Of a DNA stretch of 64,000 bases, positions 21,917 to 32,564 are shown one piece after another. The stretch's first letter is position 1, and each line of letters opens with the position of its first letter. A program made the translations under genes and the position numbers. The notes under the pieces are model-generated. The model worked only from the letters and a program-made list of their open reading frames with translations. It searched no databases and was not told the origin of the DNA. The stretch is from contig NZ_CP157005.1 of assembly GCF_039904985.1 (NCBI RefSeq), positions 3,243,501-3,307,500 of the forward strand, written 5' to 3'. Origin of the DNA: Methylomonas sp. AM2-LC (GTDB taxonomy: Bacteria > Pseudomonadota > Gammaproteobacteria > Methylococcales > Methylomonadaceae).

Positions 21917-22522
21917 ATGATTATGCGAAAAAAAACTTTATTAGCCAGTGCTATCGCTTTGACAGCTACCGTTTATTTGCCAACAGCCAGTGCTTTAGGA
22001 ACTGATACCTTTACTGTTAGTGCCGCTGGCACCTATACGCCTACTTCAACAATTACCGATACACTAGGGTACGGAACCATAGCTAGTTATTTAAGTGCAG
22101 CAAATGGAAGTGCTTTTGATTTCATCATCCATTTTAAAGATCCTATTGTTAATGCTGTATTACAATCCGGAAATGAATCATGGAATTTTGCTTTCGATAA
22201 GGGTGCTTTCAGCAATATTCAATCCAGTTTTAATGGTGCGGCCTTTTCTAATGCTCCCATTGCTAATGGTGCGTATGATGTTATCTCTACTGCTATTGCT
22301 ACATCAACGGCAAATGGTGTGCCTTTTACGACTGATACCACTCTTGAAATCAAAGGTACTGAATCACTTAATGCAGGAACCAGTGCTCACTACACGATAG
22401 ATATTACATCGAGCGGCATTACCGGACAAGTACCAGAACCAGAACAATTGTCTCTGTTTCTAATTGGCCTGCCTTTAATTTCTTGGTTGGTGCGTCGCAA
22501 ACAAATGATTAAAGTAGCTTAA
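21917..22522 (+). CDS. PEP-CTERM sorting-domain protein
   Basis: 201 residues, with a GGAG ribosome-binding site before the ATG. A signal peptide (about 1-28, LLASAIALTATVYLPTASA) precedes a Ser/Thr/Asn-rich mature domain. The C-terminus is a PEP-CTERM signal: VPEPEQ, then a hydrophobic helix (LSLFLIGLPLISWLV), then basic RRKQ. Such proteins are exported and processed by an exosortase, often in organisms that make extracellular polysaccharide. No exosortase gene is in the window. The mature domain has no recognised fold. Confidence 0.85.
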   Translation: MIMRKKTLLASAIALTATVYLPTASALGTDTFTVSAAGTYTPTSTITDTLGYGTIASYLSAANGSAFDFIIHFKDPIVNAVLQSGNESWNFAFDKGAFSNIQSSFNGAAFSNAPIANGAYDVISTAIATSTANGVPFTTDTTLEIKGTESLNAGTSAHYTIDITSSGITGQVPEPEQLSLFLIGLPLISWLVRRKQMIKVA

Positions 22523-22764
22523 ATAACAGTTAAGTTTTACTTGGAATTTATCGTACCTATGTATGTTTACTCGACATATATCTTATAGAGACATGTTAAT
22601 GATGTAAGGCAGTATGGTGCAGTATTAATTCAAAAATATACTAAGCCATAGTGCCTGCTTATATCAGTGCTTGCCTGCAAGTTGTAAGGATAAACATTAC
22701 CAAGTTAGCCAACATATTCCATAAACTACCCTAGAATAGACGATAAGATAAATACTGTACTAGA

Positions 22765-22917
22765 TTAAGTGTTTTTCTCAAGTAATCGTAATAACACATC
22801 TCTTTGTTTAACCAGTTGTGAACTCTGTCTGCAAAGCAATTTTATTAACTCTGCTGCATCTTTATAACCTGCAGAATTAAGTTCATTCACCATTTGCATA
22901 GGGGTTTTATCGTACAT
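22765..22917 (-). CDS. Small hypothetical protein (50 residues)
   Basis: The start at 22917 is chosen over the upstream ATG at 23037 because it has a GAGG ribosome-binding site 5 bases before the ATG. The protein begins MYDKTPMQMVNELNSAGYKD and ends in a charged helix (SSQLVKQRDVLLRLLEKNT). It looks fully helical, perhaps a coiled coil. No family is recognised. Confidence 0.5.
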   Translation of the reverse strand: MYDKTPMQMVNELNSAGYKDAAELIKLLCRQSSQLVKQRDVLLRLLEKNT

Positions 22918-23107
22918 AAAAATCCTCATAATTAATAAAAACAATACTTCAGCATGTTGTACACAGAATGCGTGAAAGAATTTGTTAGAATCTATTATTA
23001 ATAATTTTTTCTTAAATAAATACCGACCAAAGTACAATACAACGGATAAATTTTTGAATTTTTATTTATATCTATGATAAATATATAAAAATATTTATGA
23101 AACCTGT

Positions 23108-23134
23108 AAAAAACCCGACTTTGACTTAGTCGGG
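23108..23134 (-). terminator. Intrinsic terminator of the MFS transporter transcript
   Basis: On the minus strand CCCGACT-7 nt-AGTCGGG is followed by a run of T residues. It lies about 80 bp after the stop of the 43-residue small-subunit gene, so it fits the end of the two-gene MFS operon. Confidence 0.75.
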
Positions 23135-23215
23135 CTCACCATTAAACATAAAAATCAGCAGATATAAATGGCCTAAGCTCATTATTCTCTATCTTGAATA
23201 AAACCAGATGCCACT

Positions 23216-23347
23216 CTAATTAAACAATGCCATCGCTTTTTTAACAGTTGACCATACTCCCCAAGTTAAGGGTATGGACACATACAACCAAAACAGTAGT
23301 ATTTGCCAGAGTGGTGTTGAAACAGGTATTTCGGTAGGTTGCATCAT
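23216..23347 (-). CDS. MFS transporter small subunit (43 residues)
   Basis: An ATG at 23345-23347 with AGGAG 5 bases upstream encodes 43 residues with one hydrophobic helix (WQILLFWLYVSIPLTWGVW) and a basic tail (STVKKAMALFN). The LYV-x-IPL-x-WGVW-x-TVKKA pattern matches the small partner protein found beside OFA-type MFS transporters. Its position 8 bp downstream of the MFS stop supports this. It is probably a single-pass membrane subunit; its role is not established. Confidence 0.7.
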   Translation of the reverse strand: MMQPTEIPVSTPLWQILLFWLYVSIPLTWGVWSTVKKAMALFN

Positions 23348-23355
23348 ATAAACTC

Positions 23356-24825
23356 CTATTTAACTTGTGTATGCGGATAAGCACCATCCAATTCATCAAA
23401 CTCATCATGCCTCATATGATGTTTTTCATGTACCGGACGTATCAGCAAATTACTGACAAACCCAATCAGTAACAATCCCGCCATGATATACATGGTGACA
23501 TTATAAGCTTCAGCTTTGGCGACACCCTGCTGAATCTGATATTCCCTAATGTAATTGACTAATACAGGCCCTAAAACACCGGCTGTAGACCAGGCGGTTA
23601 ACAAGCGACCATGAATACCACCCACAAATCGGGTGCCGAATATGTCTGCCAAATAGGCTGGAATGGTAGAAAATCCGCCACCGTACATACTCATAATCAC
23701 TGCGTACAACAACACAAACATCAGCATATTGCCATGCATACCCATACTGGGTATGGTGGCATACAGGCAAGCACCAAGTACAAAAAATATAAAATAGGTA
23801 TTTTTACGCCCCAGATAATCGGATGTGGAAGACCAAAAAAATCGACCACCCATATTAAATAAACTGAGTAAACCAACAAAACCTGCTGCGGCAGCAGGCG
23901 TAACCGAGCCTTTAAACATTTCCTGTATCATCACAGAGGCCTGACTCAATACGCCAATACCCGCACTAACGTTCATACACAACACCAACCACAACAAATA
24001 GAATTGCGGTGTTTTCAAGGCCTGATCGATATGCACATGTTTATCGGTAATCATACGATTTTCGACTATCGCAGGCGTCCAGCCAGCGGGTTGCCAGTCT
24101 GAAGGAGGTATTCGAATGGTGAGTGAACCTATCAGCATGGAAATAAAATAGAAACTTCCCATCACACAAAAAGTCTCCATAACACCCACAGAGCTAGCTG
24201 ATTTAAAATGCTCCATCAATAATACCGACAAGGGCGACCCTATCATGGCTCCGCCGCCAAAGCCCATGATTGCCATACCCGTTGCCATCCCTCGTCGGTC
24301 TGGAAACCATTTAATCAGGGTAGATACCGGTGATACGTAACCTAAGCCTAAACCGATGCCGCCTATCACACCGTAACCCAAATAAACCAGCCAGATTGTA
24401 TGTAAATAAATCCCTAATGCCGCCACCCAAAAACCGCCACCAAAACAACAGGCAGCCACAAACATGGTTAAGCGAGGTCCTACTTTTTCCAACCATTTAC
24501 CAGCAAAAGCTGCTGATAATCCCAAAAATACAATAGCTAAACTAAAAATCCAGCCCAGGGTGGTTAGCTTCCAATCATCGGGTGCACTAGTGGTCACACC
24601 AATAATTCTGCTCAGCGGTTCATTAAACACACTAAACGCATAAGCTTGCCCAATACACAAATGTACAGATAAAGCCGCCGGAGGTACTAGCCAACGACTA
24701 AAACCCGGCTTGGCTGTTATACGTTGCTTAGAAAAAAACCCTGGCATCACCCAGACTCCTTTTGTTATGAAAATTACTGCAATTATGCCGAGTAATGCTA
24801 GAGATTGTAAACACAGCTTTTGCAA
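23356..24825 (-). CDS. OFA-family MFS transporter (oxalate/formate antiporter type)
   Basis: 489 residues with 12 predicted membrane helices. The OFA signature is visible in the first helix (LSVHLCIGQAYAFSVFNEPL), with GYGVIGGIGLGLGYVSPVS and KWFPDRRGMATGMAIMGFGGGAM. It probably carries a small monocarboxylate or dicarboxylate, but the substrate is not determined by sequence. The first about 30 residues are an extra hydrophobic stretch, so a start at the Met near residue 28 (MPGFFSKQRI) is possible. Confidence 0.85.
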   Translation of the reverse strand: MQKLCLQSLALLGIIAVIFITKGVWVMPGFFSKQRITAKPGFSRWLVPPAALSVHLCIGQAYAFSVFNEPLSRIIGVTTSAPDDWKLTTLGWIFSLAIVFLGLSAAFAGKWLEKVGPRLTMFVAACCFGGGFWVAALGIYLHTIWLVYLGYGVIGGIGLGLGYVSPVSTLIKWFPDRRGMATGMAIMGFGGGAMIGSPLSVLLMEHFKSASSVGVMETFCVMGSFYFISMLIGSLTIRIPPSDWQPAGWTPAIVENRMITDKHVHIDQALKTPQFYLLWLVLCMNVSAGIGVLSQASVMIQEMFKGSVTPAAAAGFVGLLSLFNMGGRFFWSSTSDYLGRKNTYFIFFVLGACLYATIPSMGMHGNMLMFVLLYAVIMSMYGGGFSTIPAYLADIFGTRFVGGIHGRLLTAWSTAGVLGPVLVNYIREYQIQQGVAKAEAYNVTMYIMAGLLLIGFVSNLLIRPVHEKHHMRHDEFDELDGAYPHTQVK

Positions 24826-25076
24826 TTCATAAACTTTTCATTACCTACAATCAAAAAGTAACGATGTATAATTTGTGGATTATCTTACTGTCTATTTAAA
24901 ACTGTGACGTTCGGTAACAATCGATTTTTGAAGGTAGTTGCTAAGCATTATCCTCATTAGTTTGGTATTTTTTATATCTTTTTTGACAGCGATAACCTTA
25001 ACAGTAATTTCGAAGAACCAAAATACAAAACCTGATACCCATTTTTTCATTTCAATTTCATAATAAGGAGTTTTCA

Positions 25077-25727
25077 ATGCCAGGTAATTTTTTGATTGAC
25101 CCAATCGATTTTATGAAGAATAACCTAGTTGTTCCTCATCATGCGCAAATTGGTTCAAACCAAGCTGACTCAGGTATACATACAATGTGCTTGGTTAAGT
25201 CCAGTGTTCCTGCCAGACAAAATGGTAAAGATGTCGACAAATGGATTTTGATGAAATATTCATCACGAATAAACCCAGCTACATTAGGGGGAGTATTTGA
25301 AGCTTATTGGTGTCCATATTCACAAAACCAAACTTTAACTTGTGTACTCAACACGGAATCACGTTATATGTTTACCGCGACAATGGATGGCTGTAGCTTT
25401 GGCATTGGTTCGCAAACGGGTGATGGTGCTTGTCGGGTTGCCCATGCAAACGAATCAGGATTTGGTTTAAAACATGAAAATATATTTGGAATGGATGGAG
25501 CTCGGCAATTTCAACGTTCGGAACAGGAACAAAGATTAAAACATCAATTAGGTAACAACATTCAAGTCATTAATCCACTTAACTATATGGCAGACTTTGA
25601 TGGTGCTTTAGAGCTTAAATCAACTACTTTCGGTTATCGAAAAGCAATGACTTGGGAGTTTTATACGCAAAAATATTGGAAAAATGGAGGAACTTTCTTT
25701 TTAAGAGAGGTTGTAAAACAGGCTTAA
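25077..25727 (+). CDS. Hypothetical protein with a Cys/His motif resembling CNF/BLF1-type deamidases
   Basis: 216 residues behind a strong AAGGAG ribosome-binding site; no signal peptide. A central segment reads YMFTATMDGCSFGIG (Cys106), then 17 residues on VAHANESG (His123). The order of a Cys in a D-G-C or S-G-C turn followed by a short-range His resembles the catalytic pair of the CNF1/BLF1 glutamine deamidase fold. That match is an inference from a short pattern, not a confirmed homology. The gene is monocistronic between the MFS transporter and tgt, with no immunity gene recognised beside it. Confidence 0.6.
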   Translation: MPGNFLIDPIDFMKNNLVVPHHAQIGSNQADSGIHTMCLVKSSVPARQNGKDVDKWILMKYSSRINPATLGGVFEAYWCPYSQNQTLTCVLNTESRYMFTATMDGCSFGIGSQTGDGACRVAHANESGFGLKHENIFGMDGARQFQRSEQEQRLKHQLGNNIQVINPLNYMADFDGALELKSTTFGYRKAMTWEFYTQKYWKNGGTFFLREVVKQA

Positions 25728-25850
25728 CTATCACAAAAAGTAATTCAAACCATCAGACTATGAGGTCTCTTAACAATTTCATTAGCAGTGAGATTTACTG
25801 TTCAGAGCACATTTAAACTAGCCTGTCTGCTCAAAAGCAAGCATAATTAG

Positions 25851-26980
<1,130 letters not shown>

Positions 26981-26981
<1 letters not shown>

Positions 26982-27484
26982 TGGCGACTGTATACAGTTT
27001 CCCTCCCTTGGTTAGCGCAGAAGCCAAACTCTTAATTTTGGGTAGTATGCCGGGTACGGCTTCGCTGACGGCCGGACAATATTATGCGCATCCGCGCAAT
27101 TTATTTTGGCCTATCATGGGTGAACTGTTGGGAGCTGCCCCCACACTTTCTTATCAGGAACGCACCCGCATACTCACCAGTAAAGGTATTGCGGTATGGG
27201 ATGTATTAAAGAGTTGTTCACGCACTGGAAGCCTGGATGCGGCCATCAATAAGTCATCGATGGTCAATAATGACTTTAGCGATTTTTTAAGTGGCTATCC
27301 ACAGATAAAAGCTATATTTTTTAATGGTAGTACGGCGGAAAAAACATTTTCAAATTTCGTATTAGCACATTTAAATAACAAGGCTTTGCATTTACAACGA
27401 CTTCCTTCTACCAGCCCAGCACACGCGGCACTCAGTTATTCACAAAAACTGGAAAGCTGGCGGGTAATACTTGAATATATATAA
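26981..27484 (+). CDS. DNA-deoxyinosine glycosylase (uracil-DNA glycosylase superfamily)
   Basis: 167 residues. It starts with the family pattern LLILGSMPG and YYAHPRNLFWPIMGELLG, then GIAVWDVLKSCSRTGSLDAAI and the C-terminal LPSTSPAHAAL motif. Members remove hypoxanthine or uracil-type bases from DNA; this subfamily is annotated as deoxyinosine glycosylase. It is translationally coupled to tgt, a common pairing in related bacteria. Confidence 0.87.
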
Positions 27485-27572
27485 TAGTAGCATCTTGCCA
27501 GGTTTCGGCTAGCACCTCAACAAGAGTATACAGGCTTCCAACGAGGCTTTTTGAGTTAAGTTAAACCTTGTA

Positions 27573-28394
27573 TCATGCTAAAGGTGGCTGTCTTTCACCT
27601 GTCTCTACAATTTCAATTAAACTGCCTACGCTTAATACACCCTGCTGATCATGCAGTACATTTTGGCCAAAATACACTTTGTTTTGCCATTTTCTAAGCC
27701 GGGCCAAGGTAGTTAAAGGTTCTTTGCCACTTAATGCTGTTTGCGGGTCAATGGTCGGAACAGAACAACGTGAACAGGGCTTGGGAAGCCTGAAGTGAAT
27801 ATCATTAATGATGATTTGTCGCCAACTGTCTTCTGCATAGCTAGCACATTCTGCCACTACCAGATTAGGACGAAATCTGATCATGTCCAGTTCCAGTGAC
27901 ATGGCGTTATTTAAAGCCTGCAATGAAGCTTCGGACACCAACAAAAATGGAAATCCATCTGAAAATGCGGTTTGATCGGAAGACAACGCGTAGTTTGGAT
28001 CGACACGACGAATACTGTGTTCTGGCAGATAAACCAAACGACATGAGGTACCTAAATAATCGCTTAGCCAATTATCTAGTCGAGCATCACAGGTTTTGGC
28101 AATACACTGATCATGCCAGATTTGCACAGTTAGCTCTTCTCCGTCTTCAGTCTCTAAAGCCACGCTATACTCAGAATGACCCGGAGCAGTCAAAAACAAG
28201 CGTTGTTCTTTGATTTGTGTACTAATTAAAGCCATGCGCGGCAAACGGCGCTGTGATAGGAAATCACCTTGCTCATCGACCAGCATCCATTTGCGGTCAT
28301 AACGTAAACCATTCTGGTCGACTGGCCATGTGGAGACCTGAAAACCAGCCAGAGATTTAACTGGGTATAGGTGAATTTGACTAAGAACTGGCAT
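27573..28394 (-). CDS. MOSC domain protein (YcbX-like, no ferredoxin domain)
   Basis: 273 residues. An N-terminal MOSC beta-barrel (LSQIHLYPVKSLAGFQV, RYDRKWMLVDEQGDFLSQRR) is followed by the MOSC domain with the conserved Cys region RLPKPCSRCSVPTIDP. It lacks the C-terminal 2Fe-2S domain of full YcbX. MOSC proteins bind molybdenum cofactor and reduce N-hydroxylated compounds or move sulfur. It is convergent with the deoxyinosine glycosylase gene and lies 12 bp downstream of the PilZ gene. Confidence 0.87.
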   Translation of the reverse strand: MPVLSQIHLYPVKSLAGFQVSTWPVDQNGLRYDRKWMLVDEQGDFLSQRRLPRMALISTQIKEQRLFLTAPGHSEYSVALETEDGEELTVQIWHDQCIAKTCDARLDNWLSDYLGTSCRLVYLPEHSIRRVDPNYALSSDQTAFSDGFPFLLVSEASLQALNNAMSLELDMIRFRPNLVVAECASYAEDSWRQIIINDIHFRLPKPCSRCSVPTIDPQTALSGKEPLTTLARLRKWQNKVYFGQNVLHDQQGVLSVGSLIEIVETGERQPPLA

Positions 28395-28405
28395 AAGAAT
28401 GGCGT

Positions 28406-28864
28406 TTAAACGAAGATTAAATCCGTTTGAGTTTTGAGAATATGGTCGCCTAAGGGTTTATTATAACGTTTGAATTTAAGGCCGTATTTATTTGTGGCTG
28501 TATAGACGACAATCGCTTCAATATCAAAGCGTTTTCCATCCTGAAACAACAGATAAAGAAAAACTTGCTTACTACGACCAAAATTTTTAGTTGTCCTGAT
28601 ACCCGCCCCTTTACTACTGATATCTTCAATTATGACTGGCACCAACTGTGGCAGAATCAGTTTACCCAGTTTTACCACTGCTTTTATATCATTACGTCGA
28701 TAGCGCACAGCCATTCTTTTATTGACGTTAGAGTCGTCGAACAGAGGTATTTCTTTATCCAATTCATCGAAAATATCGACGGGAAGTTCTGATTCTGACA
28801 TAAAAAAACCGATTGAAATTATTCGCCAAGTATTAAGACTTCCTTTGAAAAATACAAGTGTCAA
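28406..28864 (-). CDS. PilZ domain cyclic-di-GMP-binding protein
   Basis: 152 residues from 28864, or 131 if translation starts at the Met at 28801 (MSESELPVDIF), which may be more natural. The PilZ motifs are visible as RYRRND (Arg cluster) and EDISSKGAG (the DxSxxG element), followed by a beta-barrel pattern ending HILKTQTDLIFV. It probably senses cyclic-di-GMP. It sits 12 bp upstream of the MOSC gene, so the two may be cotranscribed. Confidence 0.8.
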   Translation of the reverse strand: MTLVFFKGSLNTWRIISIGFFMSESELPVDIFDELDKEIPLFDDSNVNKRMAVRYRRNDIKAVVKLGKLILPQLVPVIIEDISSKGAGIRTTKNFGRSKQVFLYLLFQDGKRFDIEAIVVYTATNKYGLKFKRYNKPLGDHILKTQTDLIFV

Positions 28865-28941
28865 AGTACCATTAAGAGAACTAGTACAATATTTTAATTT
28901 TTAGGTACAATCGATGCTTTGATATCACCCACTGTTAACTA

Positions 28942-30108
28942 ATGTGTAACGCCAAGTTTTACCTATTCTCCTTATTGCTTTTTATCCATACGCCGAGTTG
29001 GAGTGCATCGAATAATCAAGTCATTAAGATTGCATATGTTATACAAGAACTACCTGCACCGGTTGCCTTATCCAATCTGGATGTGCTTGTACCTAACAAA
29101 GGAATAAGCGGCGCAGAATTAGCTATCAGTGATAATAATACCACGGGAGAATTTACGGGTCAGAAATACGTTTTAAAAACTATCAATATACCGCTGGGTG
29201 CTGATGTTGTTGAAACCTATAAAAAACAAATTGATAATGATACCAATTTGATTTTGCTGGCGGTAAATGCCGAACAATTATTGAAATTGACTGATTTGAC
29301 AAACAACCAGCAAAAACTGTGGTTTGATGTGGCCACCAGTGATGATGAGTTACGTAATGGTCTGTGTCGGCATCAGGTGTTACATATATTACCCAGCCGC
29401 GCAATGCGTGCTGATGCACTGGCCCAGTACATGTTAAAAAAGCGTTGGCAAAAATGGTTTTTGGTCACCGGTCAAAGTCCTGCCGATCAATTATATGCAC
29501 AGGCTATAAAACGAGCCGCAAAACATTTTGGTATGAAGATAGTCGCCGAAAAAAGCTGGACGAATAACTTTGACTCGCGACGCACTGCTCAATCAGATGT
29601 TCCTGAGTTTACTCAAGGGGTAGATTATGACGTATTAGTGGTCGCTGATGAGGAAGGCGTGTTTGGAGAATATCTGGATTATCGCACCTGGAGTCCACGC
29701 CCGGTTATAGGTACACAAGGGTTGATTGCGACTGCCTGGCACAAAACCCATGAGCTATGGGGTGCAACACAATTGCAAAACCGCTTTCGGGCATTTAGTG
29801 GACGCGGGATGGAAGAACAGGATTATGCTGCCTATATTGCTGTAAGAGCTATCGGCGAAGCCAGTTTGCGTACCAAGTCGAATCAAATGCAATCCATAAA
29901 AGATTACCTGCTATCCAATACCTTTGCATTACAGGGTTACAAAGGTGTGCCTTTGTCGTTTAGGGCTTGGGATGGGCAATTGAGGCAACCTGTTCTGTTG
30001 GCTGCACCTCGCGAATTGGTGTCCGTAGCACCCTTAGATGGTTTTTTACATCCAAAAACAGAATTAGATACACTGGGTTATGATCAGCCGGAAACAAGTT
30101 GTAAATAA
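28942..30108 (+). CDS. ABC-type periplasmic binding protein of the PQQ-dependent alcohol dehydrogenase type
   Basis: 388 residues with a signal peptide (about 1-21, LLLFIHTPSWSA). The mature protein has a type I periplasmic-binding fold (IKIAYVIQEL, GISGAELAISDNNTTG, DVLVVADEEG). It matches the family linked to PQQ-dependent alcohol dehydrogenase systems in methylotrophs (TIGR03863 as I recall it). The usual neighbours (ABC permease/ATPase, cytochrome c, quinoprotein) are absent here, so it is an orphan copy. Ligand unknown. Confidence 0.75.
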   Translation: MCNAKFYLFSLLLFIHTPSWSASNNQVIKIAYVIQELPAPVALSNLDVLVPNKGISGAELAISDNNTTGEFTGQKYVLKTINIPLGADVVETYKKQIDNDTNLILLAVNAEQLLKLTDLTNNQQKLWFDVATSDDELRNGLCRHQVLHILPSRAMRADALAQYMLKKRWQKWFLVTGQSPADQLYAQAIKRAAKHFGMKIVAEKSWTNNFDSRRTAQSDVPEFTQGVDYDVLVVADEEGVFGEYLDYRTWSPRPVIGTQGLIATAWHKTHELWGATQLQNRFRAFSGRGMEEQDYAAYIAVRAIGEASLRTKSNQMQSIKDYLLSNTFALQGYKGVPLSFRAWDGQLRQPVLLAAPRELVSVAPLDGFLHPKTELDTLGYDQPETSCK

Positions 30109-30168
30109 GGTGTATGAAATCTGTCGAATTGCCCAATACGGGTGGGTGTTCGATATTTCGCTGATTAG

Positions 30169-31239
30169 TTAAAATACAGTCACTAAACCTGGAATGCCCA
30201 TACGCTGGATATGCACAGCATTATCACCGTCCTGATAAGCTAGTAATTTACCTTCTTGATGCCAAAGTCTGAAAGCCAGCGAATAAGACAACACCCTAAT
30301 CGGATAATCACGCGGCAACTGCTGTAAATACGGCTGCATACTGATAAAATCGTTGGCACCGTATTGATCCATAATAAACTTTAGGCCTCCATTTTTTGGG
30401 CCTATGTTGTAGGCTAGTAAGCCTAAAAATAAATCATTATTCATTTCTGCTAAATAATACTTTAATGTAGCTGCAGCTACAAAAGCATTATGTCGCTGAT
30501 CTAACAACGATAATTTATCAATCTTAAGTTGTTGTTTAGCCTGTTCCAGCAAAAATTTGGGTACTGCCGTAATTTGAAATAGCCCGTGCCCACCGTCATG
30601 GCTATCACGGGGTAAAAAAGAAGACTCTGTAGCGGCAACACCTAATAAAATATCCAAATCAAGATCGAAATGGGCGGCAGCATCGGTAACATCGGCTTTA
30701 AAGGTTTCTGAGCGTTCCATCATTTTCTGCAAATCGGTCTGATCATAACGCCGATAGGCTGCATAAACCTGATGCGCCAGTGTGGTTCTGGCTGCTTGCT
30801 GTTTTCCCCCCACCAAACCACGAAAATGCGTAAATACAGAAGTGTAACCCGCATGAGCCACATACCAAATCACCCCACCAGACAAGATGACTGCCAAACA
30901 AGCGGGTAAGAAAACGGCACGCTTAACTAACCAACTACGCAGTTTAATCCAACTAATTAAGGCAAGCGCAGCCAAACCAATCCAACAAACCACACCCAAT
31001 GTAAACGGTAATATATTGGCAAAAAACTCAGTACCCGTAAAACTATTTGCTGCAAAGCCTAACGCAATCATGGTTGCCAAACTAGCGCTGATGATCACGC
31101 CTAAACTTTCCATAATGAATAAAGGCATATTCCGTTTAAAACTGGACAGTAAGGTCAATCCTTTTTTATGTGATTTGGTTTTACCTTTACGTTGTGCAGA
31201 TTTAGCTGATGGCCTGATTGTTGGTTTTGGTTTGATCAT
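30169..31239 (-). CDS. Membrane-anchored lytic transglycosylase (SLT domain)
   Basis: 356 residues from the ATG at 31239; a TTG at 31275 would add 12. A basic N-terminus (KSAQRKGKTKSHKKG) precedes three hydrophobic helices (about 30-130). The C-terminal SLT domain has the catalytic Glu in LGVAATESSF, then GGHGLFQIT and LLAYNIGP, the lysozyme-like signature. It should cleave peptidoglycan between MurNAc and GlcNAc in the periplasm. The multi-helix anchor is unusual for this family. Confidence 0.83.
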   Translation of the reverse strand: MIKPKPTIRPSAKSAQRKGKTKSHKKGLTLLSSFKRNMPLFIMESLGVIISASLATMIALGFAANSFTGTEFFANILPFTLGVVCWIGLAALALISWIKLRSWLVKRAVFLPACLAVILSGGVIWYVAHAGYTSVFTHFRGLVGGKQQAARTTLAHQVYAAYRRYDQTDLQKMMERSETFKADVTDAAAHFDLDLDILLGVAATESSFLPRDSHDGGHGLFQITAVPKFLLEQAKQQLKIDKLSLLDQRHNAFVAAATLKYYLAEMNNDLFLGLLAYNIGPKNGGLKFIMDQYGANDFISMQPYLQQLPRDYPIRVLSYSLAFRLWHQEGKLLAYQDGDNAVHIQRMGIPGLVTVF

Positions 31240-31537
31240 GCCAATAGTATAGTAACGATGTTGGCTTCTTTCCAACGGGTTAATTTATTGTACTACTAAC
31301 CGCCTATCCTGTCGGCAGATATGCTTATTAAAGGGGGACACCACGCGGTGCGACGTGATATTAGGTAACAAATATTGTGCCAAATAAACAGTAAATAATC
31401 ATACTTGTATTCGATATCGTTTTAATTTATAAAGCTTTTACCAGAAAAAAGCTGGAACATAAATACATTATAGAATATAGGGTACACCATTTTATTAACG
31501 CTAAATTGATGAGGAATTTAATAATCTATAAAAAACA

Positions 31538-32380
31538 ATGCTAGCCCTACTTTGCACATTACCGATATCACAGGCAATCACAGCTGCTTGCTCTGATATA
31601 AATTATTGACTGCTGCTAAAAATACCCAAAATACCGGTGGATATGGCTTACCCATGGGGCAACCGTAATTGACGAAACTGGTGTAGCCTTCGCAGTGGTG
31701 ACAACCGGCCAGGCAGGTGCTGCTGCCAGTAACCATGCCTGGTTAGGTAGCCGCATAATTTCAGCCCAAAAGCGAATACAGCCAATGATTTTAGTCTTGA
31801 TGGTTATGCTATATCAACGGCAAACCTGTATAGCGCCGTGCATCCTGACGGCAGTTTATACGGTTTACAACACAGTAACCCGGTTGACTCTGCTATTGCC
31901 TATAGCGGCAATCCAGTAGACTATAGCGTTAACAACACCTCCGGTGTACAAGTTAGCGCATCTGACCCTTTAATTGGTAATCGCATTGGCGGTGTTAATG
32001 AGTTTGGCGGTGGATTGGCACTATATCTGAATGGTAAAAAAGTGGGAGCCTTAGGTGTATTTGGCAACACCTCCTACCGCGACCACGCCAATGCTTGGCA
32101 AATTCGGGCTGCCTTAAAATTACAACCTGGCAAAGAAACAGTTGGCATCACAACTTATAACGTTAATGCCGCAGGACAATTACAGACCAATCTTACCGGC
32201 GCCACAGTGGGTGATGAATTAATTCTGAATGTGGGTGCTGATAGAGATGGTGATAATAATTATTGGTCAGCTTGGTCACAACCTGCCTGCCCTAATTCAA
32301 CAGCTCTAGGCACAGCAAACAACACTTTAAATTGTACAATTCAAATTAATAATGTTCCAGATCACCATAAACACTGGTAA
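31538..32380 (+). pseudogene. GlcG/HbpS-like heme-binding protein pseudogene
   Basis: The last 180 codons (31838-32380) read cleanly and match the HbpS/GlcG family (DGSLYGLQHSNPVD, NEFGGGLALYLNGKKVGALG, YRDHANAWQIRAAL). Upstream, the expected protein continues in other frames. VTTGQAGAAASNHAWLGSRI then ISAQK is followed by a one-base slip near 31770 into ANTANDFSLDGYAIST. A second slip lies near 31657, where MWATVIDETG needs one extra base. A signal-like MLALLCTLPISQAITAAC begins at 31538, followed by an in-frame stop. At least two frameshifts make it non-functional unless these are sequencing errors. Confidence 0.72.
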
Positions 32381-32496
32381 AACAACCCGATATAAAGTGT
32401 TAATTAACGTTGATATAGTTACATTAATTTAGAAAAACTGATTGAGTAAGCACCCACTCTCTCTCATTTAGCGATTCAACGTATAGCCCTATGTTT

Positions 32497-32527
32497 GTTG
32501 GGTTATGCTCTACTGAGCTAACCCAAC
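32497..32527. repeat. Dispersed inverted repeat, GTTGGGTTA/TAACCCAAC family, copy 2
   Basis: Perfect 9-bp arms with a 13-nt loop between the convergent HbpS pseudogene and DUF2076 gene. Copies are also at 17581-17608 and 58530-58557. Confidence 0.72.
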
Positions 32528-32564
32528 ATATTTAGATTTTGAAGTTGTTTTTTGTGGTTACACA

